Below are positions 11,580-24,610 of a DNA stretch of 64,000 nt, one piece after another. Within the stretch, counting starts at the first letter, position 1, and each line of letters begins with the position of its first letter. Below the pieces are notes generated by a model. It was not told the origin of the DNA. It saw only the letters and a list, made by a program, of their open reading frames with translations, and searched no databases. The DNA comes from Sphagnum compactum (Eukaryota; Bryophyta; Sphagnopsida; Sphagnales). The DNA is taken from NCBI GenBank assembly GCA_965153455.1, contig OZ234497.1, positions 9,610,001-9,674,000 on the forward strand, read 5' to 3'. The translations under genes were made by a program, and so were the position numbers.

Positions 11580-13701
11580 TCACATGGTAGAAATTCTTTA
11601 TGTTGGGTTTTTTTTTGTGAATGATAAAAAGGATGTTAATGTGAAATTCCCACAAACCATGAAATGTATTTTTTGTTACATTGATGTAATCTTGTTTTGT
11701 AACCTTAAATCTCAAGCAAAAATATATATAGTCGTATATAGTACAACAAGTCGAATAACAACATTGAAAAAAATTAAAAAATGCAAACCATTTTATTATT
11801 GGAAAAATGTTCAAGGAGGAAGTAAATAGTCCATTAAGAGGAAAAGTGGAAAACAACTTGCAAAAAGAAATCAAATCCATCTAGTAGTGCATTTGTCAAT
11901 TTTTTTGTTGCCAAAGATCTTTTCTAAAAGGATCATATGTAGCATTTTTTATTTTTTAAGGATATGGGTTTATTGATTATTAAAAATCATCTATCCATGC
12001 AATTTGTGGAAAGTTGATGGATGAAGCACCTATGTTCACATTCAAGTGTCCAAAACTTGTTTTTTCCTCTAAAAATGTTTCTTTTCAAGAGATGTTCCTT
12101 GAGCTGGTGGAAAAATTAAACAATTGCATGTTTTATTAGCTTTAGTAGAATGTAATTTTGCAATATCCAACTCTGATCTTTGGATGTCAAAAGGAATGCA
12201 TGACATATTTGCTTTTGTGATTAACTTTGGGAGCTAATTGGGAGCTTTAAAATGTTACATTTAGTTTTTATGAGAATGCAAATACTTCTAGGAAGACTTT
12301 GGCTAAAAACTTGATCAAGTTATTAAAAAAAAAACTTGAGACAAAATATAATTGCTTATATGAAAAATAAGGGATTTAATTTGAACATAAAGACTATTGC
12401 ATTAAAAGCAATTATAAGTTGTGACATTTTAGGTTTGGAAGAAAGTTATCAAGGCACTTGCTTTGTGCATGCATTTTCCAAGGCCTATCAATATGTTACA
12501 ATAGATGAAAAAGTTTGAAAAGTCTTTACATACGTTTGTATTAAAAATGTGCAAAGAGATTTGTAGATGTGTATAACTTGGCCAAAAAATATGGGAAATG
12601 TTGACAAGAGTGGAACAAAGCATGAGTTGAATTTGGTTGGGTCCCAAAGAAGTTGAATACATTAGTGAAGACAAGGTAATTTTTTAATTCGATGTATTGT
12701 TGAAATGAAAATAATATTATGTTGCAATTTTTATAACTAGTTTCAATTAGTAGTAAGTTCTAATTTTTTTCGTCTTTTGTAGATTTGTGAGCAAAATTAT
12801 CCTTTTCCAGGAAGCAGTACAATTTCAAAAACTAAATGTTTGATATTATAATAAGCAAATTATAATTAGGATGAATGCACGAGTGCCTCCTCCTTTGACA
12901 TGGCACATCTTTCAAGTCATTATTGATGTCCTTTCCCTTATTATGTTTGCTTGTGTTCTTAATCAATCTAAATGTCATTGGTTACTAAATGATGCATTAA
13001 ATTATGCCATCTTCATTTATTGGAAATTAAAAGATGAATCTATAATTTCAAATTCTTTTGTTAATTTTATGGAAAAGGAGTCCATTGTTGTTCATGTGTT
13101 AGGTTTTTTGCTTTTAACATGAAAAATAATAATTCAATGTTTTAATTTTTATTTTATTTTTTGAGAAAGTATGAAGAAAAGAAGATTCATAACATGTTGT
13201 CTTTAAATTTCAATCAAGGTTCAAAAACTTATGTTTAATGTCATCATTTATTGGCCTTGAGCAATGCAAGGCCATTGTTAAAGAACATGATAGAAAAACC
13301 TTCTATCCAATGTTGTTTAAATGTTATCATCATTTGCATCCCTTGTCTGAAAATGTCAATGTTGACCAACATGTTGATGAAAATTGTAGTTTCGACATTT
13401 TTGAAATAACAACAAACACAAATAAACTAGTGAAAGAGCTTGTTACCATTGAACTTTTGATTTTTAATAGGTTTCAAGTAGATGCAGAAGATATCAAATG
13501 TTATTTTCAATGGTGGGAAAAACATGATCTATGTTTCCTACAATTGGATTCTTTGTTCATTAGATCTTAAGCAATGTTGATTCACAAATTGAGATTGCAA
13601 GGAGACTTATTAATCTTAGGAGATGTCATTTACAATCAAATAATTTAAATAAATTAATTTTTGTGAACAAAAATTGGGCCAATGACCTTAAGGTTGGTTG
13701 A
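11580..13701 (+). pseudogene. hAT-superfamily transposase, degenerate
   Basis: Successive plus-strand fragments follow the order of a hAT transposase with an N-terminal BED-type region. A possible degenerate finger region comes first (about 11590-11780, with CIFC and TSRITTLKKIKKC). The core fragment SDLWMSKGMHDIFAFVINF lies at 12172-12231. A 60-codon piece at 12336-12518 includes ILGLEESYQGTCF and HAFSKAYQYVTIDEKV. PPPLTWHIFQVIIDVLSLIM follows at 12886 onward, then a fragment with ELVTIELLIFNRFQVD at about 13436-13483. The C-terminal dimerisation region runs from SQIEIARRLINLRRCHLQ to LIFVNKNWAND, ending at a stop at 13699-13701. Stops and at least two frameshifts (for example between 13568 and 13571) break it, so it cannot encode a working enzyme. 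A GT...AG interval at 12676-12782 could be an old intron. I could not locate terminal inverted repeats or an 8-bp target duplication. The 133-codon minus-strand frame at 11479-11880 is a shadow. Confidence 0.8.
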
Positions 13702-16700
13702 AACCTTTTTCTAATTTAGTTGAGAAAATTAAAATTAATCCATAGTTAAAAGAGGAGTTAGAGGAATAACTTATAACATATATATTTTTGTAACATTTTA
13801 ATCATTCTTTAAACAAGCTTGTTTCTATTTATAATTATTTGTTAATTGATTTTTTAAATGAATATAAATTTGATATTTGAATTGTGAAAGCCAAATATGA
13901 AAATTGATTATTATCACATTTATGAAAACTACCTTATTTAAAAACCTATTTGACTGCAAAATTATGATATTGTGATCAATTATTATAAACCTTAAAATTT
14001 TTATTTCTAAAGAATTGGGTCAAATCTTTCAAGTGTTGGGAAAAACCCAAACCAATGATTCTCATAAAAAAGGAGAAAATTGCCCACAACCAATTTGAAC
14101 CAATGTTGGTTGGTTATTGAAATTTGACTTGGTTATCAAGCCAATTATTAATAACCTATTAGTTACTTTTTGATTTTTTGATAATTGATTGTTATTGAAT
14201 ATTCAAAATCTAATAACCTACATGAATGACCCAATTATCATTCAAATAAGTTGTCAATATTTAATTATTAATTAAAACAACCCAACATAGAATTTTTAAA
14301 AACTTTAAAAACCATATAATTAGTTAATAACCTATTATTTGATTACTTGCCCTTATGCATAACCAACATTTATTATCCAAAATCTGATATTGATACTAAT
14401 AACTAGTGTGATCCCCAAAAAATAAAAATATAACCTACCCAATGGTGATTTTTATTAAAAAAATGGCCAACACTAGTTTGAACATTTGAACTAAACCCTA
14501 AAATGATCTGCTTCACATTTTGGTGTTGATTATGATTTTGCAAAATAATAACGATTAATTACTGAATTTTGTGTTGCCTCAAGTATTCAAAAACCTATGT
14601 TACTTTTAAAAATATATTGAATATAATGTACTCATTCAGGTGAAACAAATTAAAATGTGTGTCATTTTGACATGGAAGTTAAATAGTCATACCACATAAT
14701 ACTTGTAAATTTTTGTGATTGAATGAGACCTTGTTTTAATTAATCTTTTCCATAATTACTTTCATACTAAAATTAATAACAAGACTTGAGCCCTAGTCCA
14801 CACTATGCATAACAAGACCCAAAGTGTGTAATGGGCAGCACCAAAATGTGTCTAAGCATCATCCATCTTTTTGAAAAAAATGGATAAAACAAAAGGTAGA
14901 CAATGAAAAAAAATAGACAATACTTTTGTAATTTTTGTATTACATGCAATAAAAACTCAAAACTTATTTAACATTTTGCTAGACTTTGATGGTTATTGTT
15001 ACATATTTGTCTGACATGGTTTTAGGGTAGTTTTCCATTAAGAATTTGTCACAATTGAAGCCCACCCAACTAGGATTTTTGTTTCCTTGTGTACTTTCAC
15101 AACAAAGTTTTATTGTGACAATGCAAGTTGCGGGAACACATTTTCAAATGGGAATACATAAGGAACATTATGTTTTGTTGTGACTTAAATATTATCTTTC
15201 CAAATGAACTTGTAATGTTGATCATGTTCAATTACTCATAGGATTTTGTCTCTTGGGAGAAATTTGTGATGTCACTTTGTTTCAATAACAAAGATCAATC
15301 GTCATTTTGTCATTTCATTCAACATCTTATGTGGGGCAATAGTAATGTTGGCTCATGTGTTTGTGTAAGGACAGTCTATTGAATCAAACCTCATTTGTTA
15401 TCATATTGTTGCATTAGAAGAGGATTTAACAAGATTTTAAAGTAGAGATGGTCCATTTTTTCATACTACTAAATGAGGAAATTGTAACAATTTGGGATAT
15501 TTTACTTTGCAACAAAAACATTTACTTGGCCTACAATATGGGCCATGTTATATGAGCCCAGATAATACATCAGTGGGGAATGTATAGTGATGTTGTCATT
15601 AGAGAAGGCCTAGTGGCAAGGACAATAAAAAGATACAACTTGGAAAAGATTATGTGAACTTGACAAACAAGGAATTTAATAATGAAGATTAACTATATAA
15701 CTTTATTGCTTAAACAAAGTATCATGCAAATTAAGCATGAAATCGACTTGGAATACAATGCCACAACTTGTTTGGATGAAATTGAAATGTGATGCCCTTC
15801 AAACCTTTATTTATATTATCCAATGGAGCCTTCTAGAAGTTCATAAACCTTCTAAGACATTCATCCAACTATTTTTTTGATAAGCTTATATAAAATAACC
15901 TTTATTTTGTTTATGTTGACCATGATTTTACTATTTTATCAATCTATTGTTTCCTGGGTGTTGGGTGACAATTTCTTTTAGACCTTTTTAAAAAAAATTA
16001 TCAATATGTTTTCCTTTTTATAACCTTCCATTGATTTCTTGTTTTAAAAGCTTTCACCAATTCTTCTTGTATGAGTTTTTTTTAGAAGCTTATATTAACT
16101 TTGTCTTTGATAAGTTTTTGCTAACTACATCTTTTCAAATTTTCTATCAATTGTTTTTTGAATTATTTTTTCTAAAAGCTTTTGCTAATTCTACATCTTT
16201 TAATTAAAAACTTCATGTGTTACTTAATGTTCATAACATTTAATGCATTTCAAGAAGATGTTTGAGCTTTCAAATTTTAAATTTAAGTATTTGTGTGTCT
16301 TGATAGCTCCAAATCTTCAAAAAACACCATCCATGTTGTTTCCTTGAGGCATTCTTGATAGAAAATTACATGTGAACAAACATGTGGCAATTGTTTTATA
16401 CGAAGATTAAAACACGTGATATTTATCAAATATCTTTAAATTGTTTGGAATTGTTGAATGTGTAGTATCAAATTTTGTTCAAAGATTTGTTTAAAGTGTA
16501 CTTGCTTGTGCACAACATCACTTGTAATGGCTAGGTAAATTAGATCTTGAATTGCTGAAAAAGGGAATTTGGATGTTTGAAGGGAATCCCACAAGTTTGT
16601 GGAACTTTGGATTGCACACATGTGTAATTGAGTTTCTTGGTCATGAAAGATCCATAATTTATTATGAAAAAAAACATAATTATAATTGTGTCATGCAAAT

Positions 16701-18632
16701 AATCGTGGATTTGAGAATGTGATTTTTGGATTTTTGGTAGGTTTCCTTGGAATTATGCATGATTAATGTGTTTAGTAAATTCTAAACTCTATTGGTTAGT
16801 GGAATCAAGATTACATTTGAATGGCCCCAAAAGGTGAATTCAAGGAACAAAGATTTTGAATATCATCATAACAAATGTTGGGTACACCCAATTGAAATGG
16901 TTATTTGTACCATTTCTACACATAGACATTGTTGTCATATTTATATGACAAATTCAATTTCAAACATTATAGCATTTGTATGGTGGAGAATGTGCCTTTT
17001 GTGGTTGAAAAATATTTGGTGTATTTTGAGGTGTCCAATTTGGGACCCTGATGTGAAATTAATGCTCAAATTAATTTATATTAATTTTTTGTTGCACAAC
17101 TTTATGTTGGACCACATTAGTATACTACAGATGATGATGTCTTCATGCATGGGCACTGTAGCGGAAAAATATTTCGACATGTTGTAGACAAATCTGAAGT
17201 GGTACAACAAACAATTGTTTAACATCTAGTCTTTTAAAATGTTTTTTCATACCCTCACATGTTGTTCTCATCCATATCAACATAAGTTGTTCATACATAT
17301 GCATTGTCAAGGACAAATTCAGCACTAAAAACTTTGTGTATGTGTTAATATACAAATTTCAATCACCTGATATTTTTGACCCCTATGTCAAAAGATGCTT
17401 CATGTTACTACTCAAAATCTATGTATGCACATCCACCCAATTGTCCCTCTCATTATGGAATCAATGTAGCTAAACAAATATCATAAGTTAGGAAAAAATT
17501 TGTGTTAGAAGACCCTTAGAATGAAATCCATACATTAACGAAAAAAATAAAATCTAAAGACGTTGGCAATAAAAAGTTTTCAAACATATATTAATCAACA
17601 AGTTTGAAATATGAAAAATATGTAATCATACTTGACCATTGCCTATTTTGATAAAACATCAATAACAAAATTTTCTAAGATAATCAAAATTGGAACTAGT
17701 TTTTGTGAAGTTGGGTGAAAAATTAAATTCTATGTTTTCATTGCCATTCTAGTGAATCCCTATAATGTTCCAATTTCATAGAACTAAGGCTATCATATAG
17801 GTTCCCACACAAAGCATAACATGACACTGTTGTAGCATTGAATTTCAATGTTAATTTACCATATGTAAAACAAATGTTTCTAAATTTAACCTCATCCTCA
17901 TTCTTTGTTTACTACCTAGGAGCAAACCCACTAATAATTATTTGCAATGCAAAGCCAATTAATTGAATTGTAGCAACTAAATCCCTAAAGTCATCATGTT
18001 TTTTCACCTCTAAAGCCATGATGTCTTCATGTCTCTTCTTCTCAAATTGCAAGAGCTCAATATGCCAAACATTTTCCTTCTACTAAGCTTGATCAATAGA
18101 CACAATCAATTTGTTATAATTACCTTCCAAGGCCATCTTCAAACCTTCATTGGCATAAGGCCAAGCCTTTCAATGCTTTGAAGAGTACATAGATGTACTC
18201 CCTTTTCCATCTCCCTCATTAGAAGAGTATGCTTGGTAACTTCTTTTCCTATTCACCACCAACAACACTAAGCCTTGAAGAATTCTCAAGAGTTTCAAGT
18301 ACAAAAAGATAGTTGAAAGCTTGAAGATTTTGAAAGATATACACTGTAAAGGTTATGATCATTCAACTACGAAAAAACTATAGAAGCACGGAGATTTTAC
18401 AACTTGTGGAAATGTAAAGACCCATTGTAGCTATGGTGTTTATAACATGTATAGGATACAATTGTCAAGATCTAGAAGGCAACCAAGTGATCAAATGTTT
18501 GAATACTTCATTTTTAAAATTTGTTTTCAAGTTGAATTTTTTTTTCTTCTCAAGTTTGAGCATGTTCCAAAATGATGGCATACTGCTAGGGATGTTTGTA
18601 TCATAATCTCTTTGAACTATGTGACCCCACGT
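13702..18632. other. AT-rich intergenic DNA, unrecognised relics possible
   Basis: No gene is supported. A 131-codon plus frame at 16792-17187 starts with TTG rather than ATG, has no recognised domain and lacks splice context. The interval 15340-15800 has short protein-like snatches in changing frames (for example around 15500-15600) that may be transposon debris, but I cannot name a family. The rest is AT-rich and low in complexity. Confidence 0.45.
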
Positions 18633-18704
18633 ATTTAAAACCTAATTGGGACTACAAATTCACACTGAATTTAAAACCTAATTGGGACTACAAATTCACA
18701 CTGA
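18633..18704. repeat. Exact tandem duplication, 36-bp unit x2
   Basis: The 36-bp unit beginning ATTTAAAACCTAATTGGG and ending CACACTGA occurs twice head to tail without mismatch (18633-18668 and 18669-18704), followed by a partial third start. Perfect identity suggests a recent event. Confidence 0.9.
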
Positions 18705-20643
18705 ATTTAAAACATTGATTAAAAACTCCTTGCCATATTCAATTACTGGTTTGATGGGCTTTATGCTTTGATGTAGTTGGCCCATGAAACTCCCAACCCT
18801 TTGTGCTTCCATAGCACATTTGGAAATGTTAATGACCTAATATCAGGATCAAGCTAATCGATACCAGCAGCACATTATAGTTTGAAATTATATTTTTCAG
18901 GTTGAAATTTGGCAAAATTTTGCTAATAAAAAAAACACTGGATGTTCCATATCAGTTTTGTTTCGTACATGCTTATTATAGATTCTTTGCATTTGCCCAA
19001 TTTGATTTCAAGGATAACAAGTGGCTCTGCATAAAAGGGTTTAGGGTTTCAGCTCCCCCTTGAGGCCACTTATTTGCAAGTTCAAACTTGAAACCAGCAA
19101 CAATCACAATAAGAAATAATGTTCCATGAAGTTCTCCAAAATGGATCTCACACTTCACAGTAACACCTGATGAACAATCGGCTCAGATTGTAGGAACACA
19201 GGAAAACCGCATGCATTGTTTCTTCATCTCTACCATGAAGAGGAGACCCAACAAACAGCAGCCTCCAGACTCCAACAATTTCATCACTACTTTGTTGGGC
19301 CTTGCTGAAGAGTTTTAACTTTAAACCCAGTGTTGGGCGGTTATTAGACACTGCACTGAACCATCTCTGGGTATCAGAGCGGTTCTTAGGGTTGACAACA
19401 CTGGTTCTCAAAAAAATCACATGCTTGGGTCTGAAATATAACCATGGATGTCAATAAAAAAAACCCAGTTCTGATATACAACAGTAGTTTTTTTTTTTGG
19501 TTTGTAAAAGAGTCAAATAAAGGTCGATTATTGAACATTAAAGGTCGATTATTGACCAGTTAAAGGCTACAAAGGTCGATTCTTGAACATTAAAAAAAAA
19601 ATTCCTTGTATGTTGCTCTATTGCTATTAGAGTTCAAAGATGAATTGTAGAACTTCAGGTGGTGCTCCTATAGCACTTTAAATTGTTTAAAATCATTAAG
19701 AAATAAGAAAGTTATGAGGTTTGAAAGTAAGAGGGGTCAAAATGAAGAAAAGTGAAAAAAATTGTGTTTTGCAAGTCGAAGAAACGAATTATTTTAACTG
19801 CTCTTTTTTGGCTAGTCCTTTGGCTTTGCATTTCAAAGACAATTTGTAACGCATGAGAAGGCACTCCTATAACATTTTAAATCACTCAAAATGGAGAAAA
19901 TTTGAGAAAGATCTGCCACAGTGTTCGGTCATAGGCAAGCCATCAATGATGGGCCAGTTTACCCTAAACCTGGTGGTTCTTTGAGGTTTCTGAAATAACT
20001 GGAACTGGACTCAGAGTTCTTTGATTCTTAATTTGTTCAAAATCCCCAGAACCGATGGCTATTAAAAATCAAATACCTGCCCAACACTGGTTTTTAACAT
20101 TGTTCTCCAAGAAATTCCCAAAAACCAGGTTTTGGAAGAAAAAATCAGTTGCGGACATGGTCACACTTGGGCCAATGAAACAGGCCACACTAGTAATAAT
20201 TAAGTCACAAGTGTTTGACGTCCCACAAGCAAATCGCCCCTTTTTGTGTGATTATAAGCCAAAAATTTGGGAGATCAAGCATGCGCTCACAAATTGAGGA
20301 TTTGATACCATACATGTTTGATGCCCCACACCTGCATGTCTGCAGAATGTTCATGTGCATGTATAAAACATTTGGGCACCAGTATTTCTGATGCAAGCAT
20401 ATCTTCACAGAATGTGATAATGCTATCATTTCCTTCAGTAAGGTCTGATGCCAACTTGAATTTGTTCAGTTTTTTTCCTCTTCTCCCTTTTCTTTCTCAA
20501 ATCCGCAGCTTATCATCATAACTTTTCCTCACCTGGATTGAAAATCATTGAGATTGCAGAGAAAAAGAACTCCACAAAAAAAAACAGGTTGAACGCCGTA
20601 GTCAAAAGCCTCTCACTCAGTCTCATACACAACTTCAGATTTA
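18705..20643. other. Intergenic DNA, no gene seen
   Basis: A small cluster of AAAGGTCGATTATTGAACATT-like words occurs at 19516-19590 (three copies). TTTAGGGTTTCAG at about 19040 is telo-box-like. Open frames at 19148-19420 (minus) and 20055-20297 (plus) lack protein-like features. Confidence 0.45.
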
Positions 20644-20861
20644 TCACCTGATCATGAATGGCATTGAGCAGCTGCCAATACTCCCCCACTATGAACAGCA
20701 TCAGCTCTCAACAGTGGATCTAGATATAAGTGTCTGATAATAGAGATATCCTCACCTGATCATGAATGGCATTGAGCAGCAGCTGCCAATACTCCCCCAC
20801 TACGAACAGCATCAGCTCTTAAGAGTGGATCTAGATATAAGTGCATGATTATGGAGATATC
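20644..20861. repeat. Tandem duplication, ~110-bp unit x2
   Basis: Copy 1 (20644-20751) and copy 2 (20752-20861) both begin TCACCTGATCATGAATGGC and contain CCAATACTCCCCCACTA and GTGGATCTAGATATAAGTG. They differ by a GCA insertion and a few substitutions. Confidence 0.9.
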
Positions 20862-22562
20862 TGTAAAGTCACCCTGTCTTTGGCCTCCTTCTGCCCAAAG
20901 TTTATGTCACATTTCTGGAAGCAATGCAAAGGACTCAATCATGATATTGGCTTGAAAGTTCTCAAGTTGTTCTGCTATTCTTAAGGACCATCACCCACTA
21001 TCCACATCCATTCCCTAGTTGATGATATTTTTGTTTCCTGGTTAGTTAGTGAAGGTAGAATGGATGTAGGGTATGTAATTAGTAAGTAGTTGGTTGCTAA
21101 ATTTGAATAAGAGTTTTGGAATATATATATTTTTTCTATCTTTTTGTTTTTGGAACATTCTTTCTTGATGCAATTTTGAGAGTTTCTTGCATTTTTGTGT
21201 GTTTTGGTAATGAATTTTGGAGATGTCTTATGAATATTTTTGTGGTGTACTATAAAAATATATGTAGAATCATGATTTGTAATAATCAGTACCTGCAAAA
21301 ACAATAGCTATTAGTGTTGACTATAAATGTGTAATTAATTTGCATGTAGATATATAATCTTTAGGAATGTTTATGATTTCGTTCAAGAACTTGATCAAGA
21401 AATAAAAATTGAATACTTTCGCCATTAGGCACACCAAATTACAAAAATAAAATTACTGATTGCTGAAAATTAACAAATGTTGCACACCAGCAATCATAAT
21501 CTTAATAAGAATGACTTAATATTAGTTATTATACTTACATCGCACATGTATAAGAATGTCACATGTAAATGATAATGTTTGTTTTAACTGAAAACAAACC
21601 ATCAAAATCATTTCAAAACTAGCTATTTTTGAATAGAGTAACAAACAAAAATCAACCAACTTAATCATTTTGAACATCTAGTTTAGTCCCATTAGTCATT
21701 TAAATCATAGTGTTAAGAGCATTGAAAAAAACATGTTTTTTTAAGCAATGAACAAATCTCTTCTTCCTTAATTCCATGATTCCCCAAGTATTTTTTTCTC
21801 ATACAAAAGTGATCACACTCCAAATATAATCTTGATGGAACCTACCAAAGTGATGATTAATTAAGCCATCTCATATTTTTTAGAACATTAGTTAAACTAA
21901 AGCATCACCTCCTCAAATAGTGGAGGTAGTGGGTAAAACCTCCTGCTGGTAATTTTGAAATTATCGAATGATGTTATTAGTGATGTAGTCACGATCCGTC
22001 CTTTAACTTTCTTCCTTATATACTATAGATTATGTTTTCATAATCCCACTTAAATGTATTCTTAAATGAAGGTGAAGAAGAGCTACCATGTTTTCTTTAG
22101 TGTTGGGGTAGATGTAATATCTGGCGGGGAATTCATTTTGACTATCAAGTCCATGAAGGGGCTATAGGGAACAAAGCTAGCCTCTTCATGTGATGTCTAT
22201 GTATGTTACTCTACTTGGAACCAGAAGATTGGCTAAACAAGGGTGCATGTGGAACAAATTCTTCAGTACAAAGGTATGTTAGTAACGACCTATGCCAAAA
22301 ATATGGATCTATGGTTACTTTCATACGATTACATAGTCATTTTGGCATGAATGATGTGCCCAATTATTTGATTATATGTAGTTGTATGAGTGTAGTAAAA
22401 ACAATCATATTTTGGTTGGAACATGTAGTTGACAATTATGTGTTGTATTTACATGCTCTCTTGCCTGTTTTTATGGATATCAAAAGTTGCAAAATTCGAA
22501 GGAAGTGGAGTTATGTAAGGTCAAAACTTTATGCACAATATTACGTAACAGCCTTTGAGGTA
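20862..22562. other. AT-rich intergenic DNA, no gene recognised
   Basis: A 120-codon plus frame at 22203-22565 starts with an alternative codon, shows no recognised domain and runs into the adjacent minisatellite, so I do not call it a gene. The remainder is AT-rich, with no motif I can interpret. Confidence 0.45.
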
Positions 22563-23064
22563 TGATGCCTTATTCGTAAGGTGTGATGTGAGGCCCCTCA
22601 TGACATTCACAACTGTATGCACAAGGTGTGATGCAAATCCCCTTGAGATTTGAAACCTTATGCACAAGGTATGATATAAGGTCCCTTTGAGATGAGAAAC
22701 CTCATGCACAAGGTGCAATGTGGGGCCCCCTTCAAATGAGAAACCTTATGTATACGGTCAGACGTAAAGCCCCTTGAGATGTGAAGCAATATACACAAGG
22801 TGCAATGTAAGGCCCCTTGAGATGCAAAACCTCATTCACATGGTGCGACATAAGGCCCCTTGAGATGCAAAACCTTTCACATGGTGCGACAGAAGGCCCC
22901 TTGAGATGCAAAACCTCATTCACATGGTGCGACATAAGGCCCCTTGAGATGCAAAACCTCATTCACATGGTGCGATGTAAGGCCCCTTGAGATGCAAAAC
23001 CTCATTCACACGGTGCGACGTAAGGCCCCTTGAGATGCAAAAACTTGTACACAAGGTGTGATCT
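22563..23064. repeat. 43-bp minisatellite, about 11-12 copies
   Basis: The unit reads approximately GGTGCGACATAAGGCCCC, TTGAGATGCAAAACCTCATT, CACAT. The 5' copies (22563-22800) are diverged and the 3' copies (about 22801-23040) nearly identical, a gradient typical of expansion at one end. Because 43 is not a multiple of three, the apparent repeat peptide on the minus strand (22732-22962) changes frame between units and is not a real protein repeat. Confidence 0.9.
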
Positions 23065-23234
23065 TCACAACAGGGGTCTTGTTTTGTCATATTAGGTTCC
23101 ATCCATCCATCTATGTCTTGAACTAAAAGAAATAATTAGCCAGGCGTAGTAGGGCTCTTAGAGCACAAAGCCCAAAGGGAGGGCGGGGGGACAAAACAGC
23201 CGATTCACAAATAATACAATAAGAAATGAACCCT

Positions 23235-23546
23235 CCAAACGATGATTGGATGAAGGAAGGTCAAAACATGCCATTTTGTTGGGCTCAGCGAAATGGTTTT
23301 GGCCCTGCGTTGTTGTTGCACATGATGCAGAGAGGCTGGTAACATGCACAGTAAAGCTTAACACCTGCTGATTGGCTAGATAGTTTTGATTGTTCGAGGT
23401 GGGTTGCTATTAGTAGTCTCCTGAGTCCTACCTCTTTGTAGTCCCAGTTTTTAGTTTTATGGGTGGAGTTGCGGGAAAAAAAAAACTTGGGTGTGAGAAA
23501 TATTTGTGCAGGGTAGGGTGTGATACTGAGCACCACTGGAGATGCT
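23235..23546 (-). mobile_element. Second MITE-like copy, truncated, inverted
   Basis: Read on the minus strand, this stretch aligns with the element at 1612-1965: it begins AGCATCTCC...GGTGCTCAGTATC (23522-23546), then shows ACACCCAAGTTT, a CCACCCATAAAACT block, CTACTAATAGC and a TGACCTTCCTTCATCCAAT block (about 23240-23262). The opposite terminal inverted repeat is not found where expected, so the copy is truncated or diverged there. Several small insertions and deletions separate the two copies. Confidence 0.7.
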
Positions 23547-24610
23547 GAGAGAGTTGGAGAGGAGGTGGGAATTTAACTCAAAGCGAAGCAAGAAATGCAG
23601 CACACCGTTTAAGTAACACCAAAAAGCAACCACACTTTCTTGAATAATTTATTAGACAAGTAATAAATACCGCTTAGGTTTTTAGGGTTTCGCTGAAAGA
23701 AAGAAAGACAGGAAAACCAAGAAGCAAAGCGACCCGCACACAACGAGAGGAAGATTTTGGTTCTTGAGAAAGAAAGCTCAACAATTAGGGTTTGCAGAGG
23801 TTTTCCCGTGTCCTTTTGGTCTCTCCCCCATTCGGTTGCCAACATTACTGCTTGCTGTTATGCTGTACAGACGGGAGAACAAAAGAGAATATTCTGGGTT
23901 GAGAGCTTGTTGCTTGGTAGAGAGGATGTTGAAGAGATCATGTAGGACAACGATAACAACAACAACAAGAGAATATTAAGAAGAAGAAGAAGGGGGTGGA
24001 GAGGTAGAGCTGCTGTCAGTATCGAAGACAGAAACATGAAGCAAATGATGATGTTATTGCGGGGAGCAATGCCCTGGGAGTGTGATTCGGTATCCAATTT
24101 CTTTTGGAGATAACAATAGCATGCTGGACGCTTACAAGATGAAGTGCATTGTCCAAGGTTTTCACATTTCATTCATGCTTCTCCCCCTCCTCCTCTTTTT
24201 TTCTTCGCTGTCAGTCAGTGTAACTGGCACTGCGATGTTGGAAGATAGTGCGATAGTACAATTCAGCGGCTTTTAGGAAGGAAAGTAAGTCTGCGAGGCT
24301 GGTGGGAAAGAAAAAAAAATCTGTAAGAATCAAAGCAGATTTGCGTATTTAGTCACTCGTGTTTCTGACTCCTGTCTCTGACCAGAAAGTATACGATTCA
24401 TGCCACGTTGTATAGTCTCCTCCTCATCCAGATGTGGTCTGGTCCTAGCGTCCTGGTATCTCCGGTGTCACGACTACATGGGCTTGGAATTTGGAGTAGA
24501 AGTACATAGAAACGAGAGATACTCGGATTCCTCGCCATTGCCTCCTCTTTCTTAGCCGGCTCATTCCTTTAGGCAACTTTTTTTTTTCCGTTGCGAGTTT
24601 GGCTAAGCAA
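23547..24610 (+). promoter_or_regulatory. Upstream / likely 5' region of the SUMO protease gene
   Basis: This kilobase precedes the protease start codon and is less AT-rich than the DNA to its left. It contains TTTTTAGGGTTTCGC (about 23679-23693), GAA/AAG-rich sequence (23960-24000) and a pyrimidine-rich stretch with CCCCTCCTCCTC (24183-24195). Short open frames at 23757-24276 are not convincing, although an unannotated 5' UTR exon could lie here. No TATA box can be singled out. Confidence 0.35.

Noticed and set aside
11479-11880. 133-codon minus-strand frame
   Set aside because: It is antisense to the decayed hAT transposase and rich in Phe/Ile, as expected from AT-rich DNA.
16792-17187. 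131-codon frame with a LLHNFM phrase recalling Harbinger transposases
   Set aside because: It has a non-ATG start, no other transposase motif nearby and a composition typical of AT-rich noncoding DNA.
22732-22962. Minus-strand frame with a repeat-like peptide
   Set aside because: It lies wholly within the 43-bp minisatellite, and the unit length shifts frame each copy.
22563-23064. CRISPR-like regular repeat array
   Set aside because: Units are head-to-tail without unique spacers, and the context is a plant nuclear genome.
23757-24276. Short open frames before the protease start as N-terminal exons
   Set aside because: The ATG at 24611 has good context and begins a family-like N-terminus; the upstream frames have no matching phase or similarity.
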